Counted from the first letter of the stretch, positions 25,817 through 41,572 are shown. The stretch is DNA of 64,000 bases from Fasciolopsis buskii (GCA_008360955.1 LUCM01001803.1:451987-515986); one strand, 5' to 3'. Program-made: numbers and translations. Notes: generated by a model from the sequence alone, not told the origin.

Positions 25817-27218
25817 TGCTCTTATCGCTAAGCTATCGCGTGACATCCGCGGTACGAAGCCTGTCCTCAACGTTGATTTCCGGATATCGATTTCCTAGGG
25901 TAAGGCTGTTGGAGGAATTTAGAAAAGGGATACTAACATTTGCATTGTTACATGTGCACCATATATTGGAAAGAACGATTTCTTTGTACTAGTACTAAAC
26001 ACCAGATTAGACATTCAGTTTCTGGGGCCATTTTCTATAACGTCCAGTCGCTTTTGGTAGGCTTTGAAAAAATATTCTAGCTTATTCACTTCACCATGCA
26101 TCGATCTGTCGACGAATCGGTCCAGCTGACTGGCGATCACAACTGATTTGGTTTCACGTGTACTCACATGCACTTTTAACCGAGTCATTCGGGGAACACA
26201 CGCCACAAACTGCAGAGATGCATGTGATTACAGACAACTGTTTGAATTTTCAGTCCAGTCCGCTGAATTTGAATGGGTACTTGGACTCCATGGTACGGAT
26301 GTTTAGTAATCAATGATCATCTAAATATACTTCATACTGATGATTTTCCGGACTAATAGAGATGCTTCATTTTGCTTTGATGCAACTACGGTTCGAACGA
26401 GTTCAGCAAATTTCCTCCCACAGTATTCTAAAATTGGAGTTAGATTTTTACAGTGTGAAATTGATGCCAGTTGGTATGTCTTTCTTGTAGTAGTGCTTCA
26501 TAAGTTCTTAGTGAGGCTCACACCTGGACTGTATGTAATCGATTCCAGTCAGGTAATATTCTGATGTCAAAAGCATGATGCCAAACAGGAATTACACATT
26601 GGTTTCTTCTGAAGCCAACGGTCATTTATTTAGTTTGACAAGGCCAGTGATTAGAACGGGGATGTAGGGTTAATCTGTCGCATTCCGCATCTTATCTGGA
26701 CCTTTCGCGAATCAATAAGTTACCAGTTTGTTACGCGACATCCAATCAAGCTATTCATGGATGCATTCACGTACGCAGGAACTAGTTCGGTGAACAGACC
26801 TGTTGTGTAAGCTAACTATCGGACATTGCCGGGAAATATTGCTGATTTGGTACAGGCTATTCTTGTTATCAGCAACCCTATTTCGGGCTTGTTGTTCTTG
26901 TTGCTTCTGCTGCCGAAGGTGCTGTTGGTGATGGTGGTGTCCCTAGTGGGGGTTAGTCCTGATGTCTGTTCGCATGACAGTGGGTTAGAGATCAGAGGTG
27001 GAAACCAGATCGGTGAGGCACTGCGTGGATCAGAACCGAGTCAATCCGGTAAAGTAATCTGACTGAAGACGGGAGGAAAATAACAAATGTTTCATGTCAA
27101 ATGTGACAAGGGAACAAACATGACCGGGTTTCCAGGAGTCCCTGCCCCTTGCCTTCAATACTGCATAGTTAATAAGGCCACTTTTGTCAAAAGGCCCTCA
27201 CAGTCTGAGGATGTGCGC

Positions 27219-27246
<28 letters not shown>
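27219..27246. repeat. (TA)n microsatellite
   Basis: About 14 uninterrupted TA units. Confidence 0.95.
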
Positions 27247-27249
<3 letters not shown>

Positions 27250-30200
27250 AAACTAAAAACTGATTTGTTTGATTGTTTCTGTGTTGATAATCAATTTGAC
27301 TTCTATGACCTTCAGTGCTGGTATTCGCAAGTGTGACTGTGCTTGCATTTGTTCATTTAAATGCACGGAATATTCGACAATAACGGCAATAATAACATTA
27401 AATCATAATATTTCTTTAATTCGTTCATGAGTTGTATTATAACATCCATTTCTCAGAAGGGAAGCATTACAGTTTTTCACGCCATCAAAAGGGGACATAA
27501 TCAACTATTGTCGGCCTTTGGTTCGCATTGCCTATGACAAAGGGATATTAAAGAGCGCTGCAGTCCGGTGATATCTTCACGGTACATCCCAAGTCCAGCC
27601 AGTAATGATCGTGTTAAGAGTAGCATATTGGTTATATGGTGCAAGATACCAGGTGTGTCGATTGCCTCGGGATGGAGCTTTTCGCAATTGAAACAGTTGT
27701 GTAACTGGGACACGTGTTTTGTGTCCACAGAAGGCCCATTAGGGCTTTGCCAGTCTGCCTATCTGATAACGGTTGAAGCATCAGACGAGCTGTCGGTCAT
27801 CGGATAACACGACGACGGGGCATGAATGTCCCAAATATAAGGCGAGTTAGCACCCCTGGCTGGGGAGATTGTGATTTAGCATCGTACCCCATTCAATGGC
27901 GTTCTTGCAACAGCCAGTTGTTTGTTTACAGAATGTCCCACTCGGCATTTAGCACATATTTTCGTGCCGTTCTTCCGTTCGTTAAAACCGTAACTAGGTG
28001 GTTCTGAATAATTACTGACGAAATCGGAACGCATCAACGGCAAATTAATTGCTGCAAAAATTTGAACTCAGTGGGAATACCTAAGCAGTTGTGTCATCAC
28101 GATGAAAGATACAAGATTCTTCAGCAGACACTGCTATAGGCGTTCTCGGCTAACCATGAAGAATTCTGAAAGACTACATTTGATGATTTTACAATACACT
28201 GTCATCAGTCACATTCTTATATCCATGTATACGAAATTGAGATGTGTTCGCTTTTTTAACAAGACCGTCCATAATTCCGTCTATTGTCTTCATTTAAACA
28301 CTATTTTGGTTTCTCCAAATATTCTTATTCAGACAAAAGCTAGAACCATCAAATCAGTGCTTGTTTATCGTCTTTTTAAGCAGAAATTGTTCTGGTTAGA
28401 TCAGATCGTGCGCTTGTACGTGATTGCCTAAGCTGGATAGGGGTTATCGTTTGTCCATCAACCATGATTCGGTCTTTTTTCAAACAAAACAAACTAGACA
28501 GTGAGATACTGCAGCAGAACAACGAGATTAGCTGCTAAGACAGTTAACGAACGGTCCAATGTACTGGGTGGAAAAACTGACTCCTCATATTTGTGTGCGG
28601 CGTTGCTACTGTGCGGATTGCGTGTATGACCTTAGGGATTGCCTTCTGGCATTGCGCGGCGAGGTGAGAGCGACCACATCATGGGAACGCGTTGGTGAGA
28701 TTCCCATCATCAAAGCGATGAATGGGCGCGTACTGCGCACGTCTACCGAGCGGAGAGGCAAATTTCATACGTACGTAGGTGGGCCTACGTGCAACACACT
28801 GCACTGGATTACAAAACCGGAAATTTTCCGATTTTATCAGTCATGTGTTCTGTGCCTCAGTTAACACCCACGTAGTTTCCGTCATCGATTGATTGCCAAT
28901 AGAAGTTAGTTGTTGTTAGGGCTACAGCTGCTGGCTCAGATGTATGATGAGCAGTTGTTGTTTGTTATTGTTGTTGTTCCTACCACTGCTGTCACTGAAT
29001 TATGGGGTCATCCGGTTGAGCCGGCAAAACCAACAAGGGACGGTTAAACACATGAATAATGGTCACCGAATTCACTCAGCGTCATTCCGCGGGACCGTAA
29101 TTAATCAATCAATGAATCCAGCAGTAAGTTAGCTGATCAGATAATGATTTCCATTCAGTCCGTGTCAGTCGCCGAACCTTTCACTCCAAAGCGTAAAATA
29201 GCATTCGGGAAAACTGAATGCTTCTAACTTGATCAAATGCAATCAGTCGGACGGATAATGAATTTCTGTTTGTATGTCCGCGCGCTCCTGTATACGCATA
29301 TCCGCCCATTTGGCGAGGAAATCAAACATTTCTTCTGGTTATGTTAATGATGCCTATGCCAAGTATCATTTCGAATTAATATTACCAATTCAGTTTTGTG
29401 CAAATATCGACGAAGCAGACGCGAAAACAATCTCTTAACTTGCACCAAACTCTCTCGATAATGTCATTCCCTAATGCTTTGACCGGCGGTATTTCTAGAT
29501 GAATGAACAAATGGCAGGGGATCGGTAGACAGGTCACCGAATCTGATTCACAGGGAAAACTGAGAAAAAAAATCAATACTCAATCTATCTCACGGATACT
29601 TGCATACGCATTACATAAACACGTACCTTCTGCGTCATGTCTTTGAAGCATAAACATATGCATACATATTTTGATACATACTGATTATGTCAGTAACGTA
29701 TCACCGTGTGAAATATGTTGTAATGCCACACAGACAATAGTGGAGACGCTAGCTAATCTCAGTATAGCATTCATTCTGTCACTCAGCCATTCACGTATCC
29801 ATTCCGTGACCCAAAACTCAGTCGATGTGCATATCAGTCAGTTGTGCAAGAATTCATGTGGGTGCAAGTCCGATTTGTCAATTAAGCTACAATCCAAATT
29901 TTACTAACGGAATTAGGCGAAAAAGAATAATTGTACCATTCTAGACTTTTTCCACAGGTGAAGATACTCCCACGCTTACATATTTAATTCGACTTGCTAT
30001 CCGATTCTCGTCTTGTTTGACTGAATTCTGCAACACTGGGGAACTGGCATCAGTATCACTTTATCCGGTTGAATTTTAAATCTAATGCTTTCTTGAATAA
30101 TCGCTAATGATACTATACAATCCGGTCCGCATTTGATTCTGACGGAGCTCAAATAACCCGTTCTCGTCGTCGATGTATGTCCGTAATCTAGTCACAATGA

Positions 30201-31479
30201 TCCGTATATCACGGTGATATCCTGGTTGAATTATTTTACTGGAAAGGTTTGGTCCTACTGTTATTTCACTACTAAATCTGTACTGTCGCCACTGTGGTCC
30301 GGAACTTTCCAATACTTTTTCCCGTGATTCTATTGCTTAATTTCACTAGCCGATACACTCTACCACTGATAAATGTACTGATTTGCTTTTGGTTGGAACT
30401 GTATTCCCCCAAACGTGGTATAAGCCATTTCTATATAATCATTTCGATCGGCTCTCTATTGAATAGAATTCCGCTCTCTTAATGCTTTGTGATTACGGTC
30501 TCATTTTGAAGCGAGAAATAGACTGTGTTTGTGTGTGTTTTTATTCCGCATGACTGACCTAAATAAGTACACGATGAATGCAAGACGTAGCCTAAAGCTA
30601 GGAATAACTTGTGCAAAATCTAACCTATCTGTATGCCTTTTCGTCTTCTGATTCGTCCAGTTTTATGCTTTCGCGTGCTTTTTTCGTCTTCTTCGTTTGT
30701 CCTACACCACTTTGCTTCCTTTGTTCTCCGCTAACTCAGGCTTAGTTTCTTTTGCATTCCTCCTCCAAAGGGGGAGCATGCATATTGGTCGCCTGTTGTA
30801 GCGGGAAAAGAGATTGAAGTAAAGAAAGTTAAAGTAAACGAAGAAATAATCTCTCGGCCCAAAAAGATTTAACCACCGAGAACTATCAATAATTCGAACC
30901 GCAGCAACCACGGTAGCAAGTAAACTAAAATCTCACATTTTGACCTCGTAAAAGGTCACTTCTGAGACACGGATTGTTGACCAGCATGACTATTCAGTAT
31001 ATTTTATGTTACCAAATACATCACTAATGATTTATCTTTTTTTGTCCCACGTGTTTTTGTGTCAGTTGAAGATATTAGCTCTGGCGCTTTCAGTAGTCCT
31101 GAATCCAACCGTCATGAAAATCTTGCCTGTTCCTCTCCCTCCTCCTATTCCTTTATCCCCCGTTAGCATCAACCACTCAATCGTTGCTCGTCACCTGTCG
31201 TTTATTCTGACCTGGATTACAGTCTAGGTAAGTCGGGATATGTTTTTCGTCACGTCCGCATTCGTTTCGGTTTTGTCGCAATTAATAATTCAATCAGTGT
31301 GCTGTATCGAAGCTCAGCTTACCACTAAGAAACCATGAGGAGCACTTTGAAAACGTCTCAGCCGCGTTAGGAACCATCAGCTGTACATACCCAATGCGCC
31401 CGAACTGAGAATAGATCAAAATTAGAACACATTTGTGTCCGGTTAACGTTCGTACAAGCCGAAATGAACCGAATTGAGG

Positions 31480-31545
31480 AGTGGATTCGGGTCAAACGAT
31501 TGTGAGTCGGAGGCCGTATCGATTACACAAGCCACACGGCTCTCC
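31480..31545 (-). repeat. tRNA-Arg-like pseudogene or SINE head
   Basis: The minus strand reads GTGTGGCTTGTGTAATCGAT, then a TCCGACTCACAATCG anticodon-arm-like part, then TTTGACCCGAATCC as a degraded B-box. The order resembles the tRNA-Arg pattern GTGGC-GATA-CGTCTGACT-ATC. Stems are not intact, so it is not a working tRNA. Confidence 0.4.
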
Positions 31546-33888
31546 ACGCGTTGTTGAACTGGATCTAATGGAAGTCCGCTACTGTTCACAAGAGATCTGT
31601 GATCGTGCAAATCGGTAGCAAATATAGGTTCTTTATGGTGTGGTGAGGTTCAATCAACTGCTAGTACGGTATCATGAATAATTTCATGTGGTACCTAACC
31701 TTCTTTATTGGTGGCAGCTAAGGTTAATTTAAGTTTACGTAGAAGTAACCGAATGAAAAAAGACAAAAAAACACTGATGAAAGTTCCCCGACCAGAAAAT
31801 GTTATTTAAAACTGAACTGATTGGATCATCAATGAAAACGAATACTACCTCCATTCTTCTGGGCAGAAGTGCTTTTTGAGTGGCGGTTTTTCAGGCAGGG
31901 GGCATGTTTTGACTGCTAAGAAAATTGTTTTATTCAAAAACCGGTCCTTCAGCCCTTAACCCATTTGAGTAAAAAAAGGAATTTAATGCCAATGTTCTTC
32001 TACAAGAATGAATTTGCCGTAGGCTTTATTTCCTCTTAGTAGCAGCTGTTGGTTGTACACTAGCGGCAAAATGTTTCGATCGTCCGAGAACTTGAATGGT
32101 CAATCGGCGAGATCATATTTTCATTGACAGCTAAAGTCAGAATTCGAATACTTAGGATCTGGTCTGGACGTCTTTAATAGATCGTGTTCGAGTTCCTTTT
32201 TAGGCTGTTTTGGGGAACAACGTTGAAGCTTAGTAATTCTCTCGGTTTTTAGACGAATAGAGCACGTTTCCATAAGACGATTGCAGTAACCATCCTGGCA
32301 TTTGCGAGTCGCTTTCTACCACCAAAGCGACCGGTGGATCTGGGATGTGTACTTCTGACCGTTTTATTGACAAACGCTTGTTCTGTCTAGCCACTACCAG
32401 TAGTGGTAATGGGAAAAATACCTGCCAGTTTGATCAGTAGATCTAACACACGCTAAAATTTACGTTGGTTGAGGGAGAATAAGCAAAAGATAACTGGCTT
32501 AGTTACTTGTGCATTTCAATCCAATCAGGTTACTGAATACTTCCGACCAGGTTCCATTCGTTTGATATCTTCCAATTCTTATCTCCGTTCGCGCTATTCT
32601 GCTCACCAGGACGCTTAAGAGCATAGATTCGTTTAGTTATACGGTCCAGAAATGAAAATACTGCAGAAAAAATGTACTTGATGGTTAGTGTTGTTTTCGA
32701 TGCCACTTCATTCAACGCATTCATCGAGTATGACGGGATTATCATGTCAGCATTGGTGGAGCTAATAGCATGCTTTCAGGCATAACGCAAACGGCTTGAT
32801 ATGGTTCGGGCATACGTTTGGCGTGTCTAAACTCCTCTTTTTGGTTTTAGGATGCTTCTAGTTTTTGGTCGGTCGCATGGTAGAAGGTTACGAGAGCTCC
32901 GACCAGTTAACATAATTCGTACGTGATATGCCAGACATTCTGTTCGAAATGTGCCACATTCATGCACCAGTGAATGAAATCAGTTGGCAATGCGATAGGG
33001 TGGTAATTGGAGAGAAATGATCGCATCTTAAATTCTTTTTCTATAATATTCCAACTCTTCCATTTCTTGTTCTTCCGTTCCTTAGTTCATTTTATTATAT
33101 TATTTGTCCCAAATCAAAATTGATCACGCCGAGTGAAGTGTTGAGCTAAACCGGAGCCCAACACCAAGATTTCGATGCTTGGAAACACTGAGCTACAATG
33201 AACTGAATGAACTTGAGTCTGCGGATTACTTCTATCCGTTCATCCTACGGCTGCTTGCGAATTTGGTCCACCGAATAGCTGGGATCGTTTAGTAAAATGT
33301 TCACGTGCCTCGGTCTGCCCAATTTAATCGTTTATGTTTCCTCCTGTTTTGAGGGTAGTCAAAGGAAATTAAGCTGCCAATTTATAAGTTTATCAGAGCT
33401 GAGACCTGGGCTCCGTATTTCCCAAATGGCTTATCCAATTCCAACGGTCAGCAGCATAAATCCTTACAGACGATTCCATCAAAGATTAATCCAAATTTAT
33501 TAATCATTACGAACCAACTGGGGCGACCACCGAAGCCTGTTGAAATGACAAGTTCTAGTTTCTTGTGTTGTTACAACAGCAGCGTATCTTCCACGCTTAG
33601 TGTACAGTAAATGTCAATTCATCGTCAAAATCTCGAATGAACGAATACGTTTTTTTAGCACCGTCTTTTATGGAACATTGGAATTTTGTGTTGCGTTCAC
33701 GCAGTTTAAACCTCAGTCCAGCTGCTACTGTAATAACAATTTGGCAATTCCGTTCCTGAAGGAATGACTCATTTGTGACCAGTTCAACGCACGATTCAAC
33801 AGCTGTAAAAGTAAACATATGTGGGCAGGGTGAGCCGAAAAATGAAGACCGTCTTACCCCGGGGTCCAACATCAAGGACAGCATACTA

Positions 33889-33924
33889 ACAACAGCAATA
33901 ACAACAACAACAACAACAACAACA
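33889..33924. repeat. (ACA)n triplet repeat
   Basis: About ten CAA/ACA triplets, slightly interrupted at the left. Confidence 0.9.
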
Positions 33925-34171
33925 GAAGCGGTCTTAACACCAATGCCAAGGACCGTAGCGACGATTCACATTCTGTCCTCCCCTTGGCCTTGCCACTGTT
34001 CGTCAAGAATGTAAAAAGCAGTTAGTATAATTTTGTACTTTAAAAGGTCAAATCTGGTCTGTCAAAGGAACACATGCCACGGATCAGAGACCATCTGTTT
34101 TTCAGTCTTACTGGATGTTCAACACCGCATACACAAATACTTTCTTGTACACGGGAAACAAAGGGCACTCG

Positions 34172-34200
34172 AACACACACACACACACACACACAAACAC
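34172..34200. repeat. (AC)n microsatellite
   Basis: About 14 AC units with an AAAC interruption at the right end. Confidence 0.95.
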
Positions 34201-35999
34201 AGGCAAACTTTGGTGTTGGGATTAAACTGCACTCAACGATGACGTCAGACCATAATGTAGTTCGATTTCGGTGCTCGTTCATCGGACGGATCAGTCCACA
34301 GTGGCAGATCCAGCACAGAAAGGAGGGAATTGCCCATTTGTGATGACCCCAAAGGAAAGTGCTTCCTCCGAATGTATCAGCTGTGCGGTATTGCAAACCG
34401 GAGGTTGGATGAAAAGTGGTTTGGTTTCATGCGATTAACAGTTGGCTCAGTGTGGAATAAATTTACGTCGAACTTTCTGTTAACGTTCTCACTTACCAAA
34501 ATGATCTGATTGCCTAAAAGCTTGTGCAGTGTTCACATCGTTTTGTTTTGCCTTCGAAAATCAGTCACTAGAGCACAGTTAGGCTGATTCGAACCTCTCG
34601 TATTATTTTAACTTCTTGAGAGAAGTTAGATCAACGATGTGTATATTCACTGGTGATCTGAGTGCCGGATCCAAAATCTTGTTATCGGCATTTACTTCCG
34701 TAAACAGCAGTCCGGAGATAGCCATCCCCCTCCCCCTATTCCTGACGAATACAATCCTCCGTCTCCCACCCCTTTCCCCGGTGGATCTCATTTATGCATC
34801 CACGCAAGCTGTGCTCGACGAACCGAGAAACGGAAGCAAATCGACACTTTCTTAGAATTGGAATAGTTGAATAATTGCCGTTGACGTGGATCACTTAGCC
34901 AATTCGTTTTGACAACCGGTCTCAGAATACTACATTCACCCACAGATAAGGCAATCGTGAGGTTTTTCGATGAAATAAGAACGCTTTTATTAGACCTAGG
35001 GATGGACCACGTTGATTGCACAAGACCACCTATGGGGAACTCAGAGTTAAGTTTGATCTTGAACGATCAGTTACTGATCACATCCGTCAAACTTCGAGAT
35101 CAGAGTGAGCAGAAAGGACATCACTTTCTCGATGCAGATTTTTCCTGCTCACTTTGATACCTAGATTTATTTCAGCACTGATAATAAAGAAGCAAACGTT
35201 TGACAGTTGACACCAGTGATTGCTAAAACAACCAGCCAGGCCGGGTAGACATCACACGCTTCAAACCGTCAAACTATCGAAAATGTCACTGAGATCAAAC
35301 CAAAACCTTCCTTACATGATGTATTGTAATTATTCTCGTTTGCGTTCGATATTCACCGATTAATCAAAGTTCGTTTGTGTTTGTGCTTGCGCTGCATATT
35401 CGGGCGGGGGAATTTAATTGAACTGGCTTGTCTCATGACGCGTGATGAGAGTCAATATCGATCGACCGATCTGAACAGCGATCGTTATGTGCATGCCCAG
35501 CATAGCTACAAGGATAGATACATTCAATTCAAAGCCAATCGGTACTGATCATCTCCTCTTAATGACAATTGCAATGCTATCCACGGCAGAGCGGTATGGT
35601 GTTACTTATTTCCCCGTCTCTCTTTGCCAAATCTCAACTTGGAAAAAGCTTTAAAACAGTCCCCGTTGACTTTTCCTCGACTGAAGGTTTTGGGTGAGTC
35701 ATCGAATCTTTCGAGTTCTTCTCACAGCCTCTGCATCTAGAACTGCTCATAGCCACAACCACAGAGAGTGTTTCGGTAGTAGTCGTGCGAACGGATAACT
35801 TAGACCGTACACCTCAATACCTACAGTGTTTACTACTAGACAACATATAAAAATGGCGTTGGGTAGCATGAAGACTGAAGCCCCGGTTTTTGTTCACACT
35901 ACCAAGCTTTTCCATGAACCGTAGATAGTTGATGGTAAAGGGTCACAGTTGGTAGTATTCTTACACTTGACGTCTTTTATATCCACGTGGGTCTCCAGT

Positions 36000-36022
36000 T
36001 ATTATTTATTTATTTATTTATT
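36000..36022. repeat. (TTTA)n tetranucleotide repeat
   Basis: Five to six TATT/TTTA units. Confidence 0.9.
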
Positions 36023-39000
36023 CACGATTTCCCCCATTTATTTCAAAACCCGAATTACAACACGAGCCGAAATGACCACAGTATGACTCCGTTCTGAGGG
36101 TTAGCCTTGCCTAACCGACGAATACTTTTTGGTAAATCACCGTGTGGTACTCAAGTGAAATCTTTCGGAATAACAGAACAATTACTTTGCTATTGGATCT
36201 GACTTCAGAGAGACAACGACTGTACCTAATCACGGTGTTCATTGTTTCCTAGCACAGACAAGCTTTTGTTTACGAATAAGGAATTTACTGGAAGCGAGTA
36301 TAGGAAGACAAGGATCAATCCAAACTGCCGGGATTTTATAATTAAGAACATCCTGTCCTGCTCGTATGACCAGGGGTGGAAGTCATGATTAGCTCACGAT
36401 GTGATTTCAATCTGACAAGCTGTGCAATTATTCACCGTCAAGTGCTATGAAGAAATAGACATAGTTATAGAAAGTTTGTGTTAATGAAACGGTCATACTA
36501 AGATGTGAATTTCGATGGATGATATTCCATTCAAGTAGGAACGGTTTGTTTATCAGCATTGTTGTCGTGATCACAGAAGTACGAAATGGAATGGCGTGAC
36601 GGGATCACAACGAGACCTGAGAGTCGGATAATCCGGATTACCCGGGTGGCCACTCTGTCCTTCGTTCTTTTGTTCAAAATGTCATTTCATTCTTATTGAA
36701 CCAAATCCCACACAGTCATCACAGACCAGTTAGAAGTTCCTCAAAAACAGTCGATTTCTGCTTGACTATGTGCATGTGCAACAGCCCTGTTTTCTTGCTC
36801 CATTGGACATTTTAACTCCTATCACCACGAAACGGCCAGTAACCTACGGTCACATAATTCAATACGTTGTATAAGTTTCCTATTTAAAAACATGATCGAG
36901 ATTAGATACAGACGGGCATAAAACCACACCACGCATCAGGGTGTTAATAGTAGCGGCAGTCCTCGTCCTTCTTATTCGTGGATGTTTGCCTCGTTTGACC
37001 GAGCTGCACTTTCCAGTATTACGCATACGACTATAAACCAATCAATTCTTCGCTTGTCACCCCGCATTCCCAGTACAGAGTGATAAGTTACTCCTCACCA
37101 TTCGGACCACCTTGACGACTGAGACCCAGTGACCCATTTCAACCGGTCGCCAGTCTCCTTATGTGCTCATGCTTCACCATACAGTATGTTATAAATTAAT
37201 CTGTTGTAACTGAAATTAAGTTTCACTCACATTGACAACACAGTCAGGCGTAGAGGACCATTTGTAAAGACTTTATTGCATTTAGGCTTCATTCGGAGAA
37301 GTCGACCTCGTAGGAGTAGAGTGTAGGGGCTTTCTACACATTATAGTTGACGGTCACTATGCTTAAGGTCAACAAACCGTTTAGAGCCAGACGAATTAGC
37401 CTAGCCGGTGTGATGTAAAATTCACAATCACTCGCCTCAGGTTTGCCTGCCGGCACTAGCGTGATGGACGTGTACTGCTGGTGATTCCTAACAGGGACAA
37501 AGCAATTGTGCAATGAGGAATCCCATGGGTTCTCATGGTGGGTTGAGCCATGAATCATTTCATCAGACGAGGGTTTATTGATTGGGGCGTATTCAAATGC
37601 TTGTACCACAGAGTGACGATAGAAAAGTTTAGAATCACTGCCTCGATTTCCACGGAATCAGCAACGGACATTTCGAAGTAATCCGGTTTAAGATATGACA
37701 ATTCAGTTTACATTTTTCAAACCTTACGCTCATCGACCGATATCGTTGTTGTCATTATTTGGGGTTTTCTTTACGATCCAGCTGTGTGAGTGGCTTTCAG
37801 TTCGTGATTTACCTGATTCAAGGACATTTTCCGAATCGATTTTGTCAAAGCTGGTGGCGTATGAACAGTATAGCTAATATTACACAATATAGATACCCAA
37901 TAATATGACAGTTGTATTAGCACGCTTGTATCACAAAACCTTTTGATTTCACATATGAAAGTGAAATTGACCTATTGTCGGAAATCTGTGGAGAAAACTC
38001 ATCACCATTCGTTACTTGCAAATAGCGTTTGAAGCCCCTAGAGAATGAGACAGACAGTATTCTACCGATCCCCGACATGGTCACTCACCAGCATGTACAT
38101 TTCAATCTGAGCTCAATAACAGAAGAGAATATTTGTGATTTGTAATTGTCTTTTAATGATGAAACCAGGATCCATATGTTAAACAAAAATGAACAGAATG
38201 TCAATACGAAACTACCCACACGGACTAACAAATGTCAGCGACCCCAGGACCAAAGGGGTGTTTTTCCCATCCAGGCATGTTAACGGCTAGGTTCAAAGTG
38301 GAAGCTCGGAAATGGACATTACTATCAAAATCAATGACACCAGCATACCCTCGGATATACATACTGTCTCGCGTACCACACAAACGTATCTGGAGCGTGG
38401 CTGAACAACCTTGAACAACCACTACAAACAAGAAGGCACAGAACACATCTCAGACGTAAACTAGTGCCCATTGGCGAGCGTTTTTTGTTACCTCTATTGG
38501 CCGGGCCCAGTTGAAGGGCACTTGTTGCTGCACTAGTAGCCCAACACTGAATCTTCTTAAATTCAATCGGATCGAAAAATTCCATCGTTGGATCATGTTT
38601 ACAACTTCCATCGGAAGACTCAAAACGGTGCAGATAAGAAGACTTTCATGCAGTACCGCATGATGATCATGAATAAAAGTCAACCGAGAAAGACAATTGC
38701 CGTTTTGAAAATTGATTTGTCGTTCGTGAAATCCGAAACCTTTGGATTTTTCAAAACAGTGGCTCCGCTGATGAGAGGAGCCTGCTTTTGGCGATCACTG
38801 ACCTACCTTATTTTGTTCGTTCTATTTTAAGCCTCCGGAAGGCCATTTGGATATTTTTTGCCTACGTAGTACAGCGCTTTCCATGATACCAACTTTGTGG
38901 CGGGGTGCGGTAAAATTTAACTGCTGAACATCGTAAATATCGACCACATGGAAGTGGAAAAATGAAATTCTCTCAGATAACTTGTAACGTATCGAAAGGA

Positions 39001-41527
39001 AACCATCTGATATGGTCTTACCAAATGGCAGAGCACAGTCACCCCGTCACAGAGTCACCAGTCAACTTTGTGATGTTCTATAATAGGAACATTTGCTGGG
39101 CGATAACCATCACGCCCTCAACTCTGCCGCTGCTCGTGCGTGGCCCGTTATTCCACGAGCGTGACCCCTTCTTGTTCGTTTCTATCTATCGAAATAGTGG
39201 CCGTTCACCTGCGGCTCTGCTCTCCATGTATACTGAAGACCGATGACAAGTTTTACTGTTATACCCTAACTTAATTCTAAGTGGAAATAGCTGGCAGTGT
39301 ATGGGTTCGTAAAGACTAATAAACTGAAAAAGATTGCAGAGTCGCTCTTCTGCTAACACTGTCTATAGTGGACCATAAATTGCTAGGGGAAGTTTACCGA
39401 ATTCCAAGACGACTGGTCAAAATTAGATAAGTCTGGAAAAGTCAAGTCTCTCCTAGCTTCGTAATGTTCAGTACTCTCGCCAAACCAAGCGGTCAGTAGT
39501 TTCAACTGAGCCCACTACTTCGGTCCCGATTTACATTTTATCAGTGACAACGGTCTACTAGTGTGAATATTGCTATGGGGCGAATAAATTTGGTCAGTGT
39601 TAAGAACGTTCAACTCGGGGGGGGGTGCATTGTATCGTCGACCCAAGAGTAGTATCGTCCAGTTCATATTATTATTGCTGATTCTCTCACTAAATTGTAG
39701 CCTCCCAAACCCACACATATCTCCGCTCTATACAAACGGTAAAACCGTACAGTGAAAAACCTCGAACTATTATTATCACAGTTCTTCCTTGGTCACATAT
39801 GTGACACATCCCCGGAAATCCAGCCAAACATTATCGTCAGTAGATTTTTCAAAACAGCTCAAGAGCCTAAATGAGAAACATTACTGATTAACTTGGGTTC
39901 TTTAAGACGAATGACAAATGTGAGTTGAACGTTGATATTCACTCTCGTGCTTACTCCCATTCTGTCATATCGAGACTGTCGCAGTGTATCTGTGTTAGTA
40001 CCATGTACCTGGCTGAGGCATTGGTGTCGATCTTTTACATTTCATTGAACACAAGGGTTCTAGTGACAAACGGGAGCAGCGGTCCGAAGAACCGAGAGAA
40101 AGCTTCACCAATGGGGCCTACTAAGTCATTACCGATTTCATATTAAACAACTAGTGGTTTAGCATGTGCGACTGATCCGATGTCACTTTAACTGGAACAA
40201 GCAAGCCAGCATACAATTGAATGGAAATAACTTGTCTGACGATTTTCACTTTCCAGTTTACGTGAGACAAACGGAGAAACGACACAAGTACCTTATTCTT
40301 GAACCTGTTTCGTTGTGCGAGTCGACAATCTGATGAACACCGCATGTTTTGTGGCCCGGTCAGCTGTTCACGCTTACTGGGCTATTGTGTGAGGTGAACG
40401 TGGATCGGTTTGTACATGTGGGTTCACGTTGGTGTCATCGACACACATTCCAGGGTGCAAGAATCGTCAATACTTATTGCTTGTACCAGTTGCCATTTCT
40501 GGAAGTTACAAACGAACATTTGCATGTAAACACACACGAATGCCGCATAAACAGTCTTAAAACCGTGTTGTGACATGTCTCTTACGATAATCAACCCATC
40601 TAACAACTGGTCAACATCATTTGTCGTCTTCATTGCAAGTAACAGGAACATGCATGAACTGACGACAGCACTCAGTGTCAAGAGCTGCTTGTCCTACGGT
40701 TTAACTGTCCACAGTTAAAATGTGCATTTTTGTGTCTGTGTGTGTGTTAGCAAATACACCACCACTCTGATGTTAATACTTGCATGGAAGGTACCACCTA
40801 AAGTGCATACTTTCTGGGATATCCTAGTATAGCCCACCATCAGCTATTGTTGTTAACACTACTATCCTCACTACAACTAGCACTACCAGTGTTACTAGGC
40901 TCGAGCCGTTAGACATAGAACTTATTCACTAAGCCTTAACAATTCTCGAACTACGATTAACAGTCTAGCATCAAAGCCGCCAGATTTACCGAACCGACTT
41001 TCAATGGCTTGTTTTATATAGACAATGACACAGAGAGAGACCTTCGTCCATCTGTCACTTTGAGCAACATTAATCTGCGCACTGAGATGCGGCGCAGTTA
41101 TGCATTGATAATTTAACAGTCACGAAAACCAAAACCCCAACCCCAGTTATCAGTCGCTGTGAACGGAACGGAAGTACCTTTGTTGAGAAGTCACTGCAAC
41201 AAACTAACAGTCATAATAATAGTCATTACTTTTATCGATCATGCCATCGATGTAATCCTTTGCAATACAAATGTAAAATGCTGGTTCTTTCAACTGATGA
41301 ATACTAAGAACTTTGTGTCCATATAGGTACCATTAAGAAAAAAGAGTTGGACCCTTATCTGATTGATGATGCACCCGGTTCAGTTAGCCCTATAATCTAC
41401 TCAAGTGTGACGCAGTAAAAAAACGAACAACGATGAGAACGAGAAACCGTTAAAGTAAACGAGTCGCCTGCTTGTTCACACGGCGAAATGTCTACGCTGA
41501 AGCAAATACTTGAATTCAGTCGTACAT

Positions 41528-41572
41528 GCACACACACTCACCCACCCACACACACACACACACACACGCACA
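41528..41572. repeat. (CA)n microsatellite with CCCA interruptions
   Basis: CA run broken by TCACCCACC in its left third. Confidence 0.9.

Noticed and set aside
28944..29132. ORF beginning with a Cys/Leu-rich hydrophobic segment
   Set aside because: Generated by a TTGTTGTT-type repeat; nothing recognisable follows.
36590..36665. Possible tRNA-like sequence on the minus strand
   Set aside because: Only a weak A-box (TGGCCACCCGGGTAATCC) and no B-box or stems.
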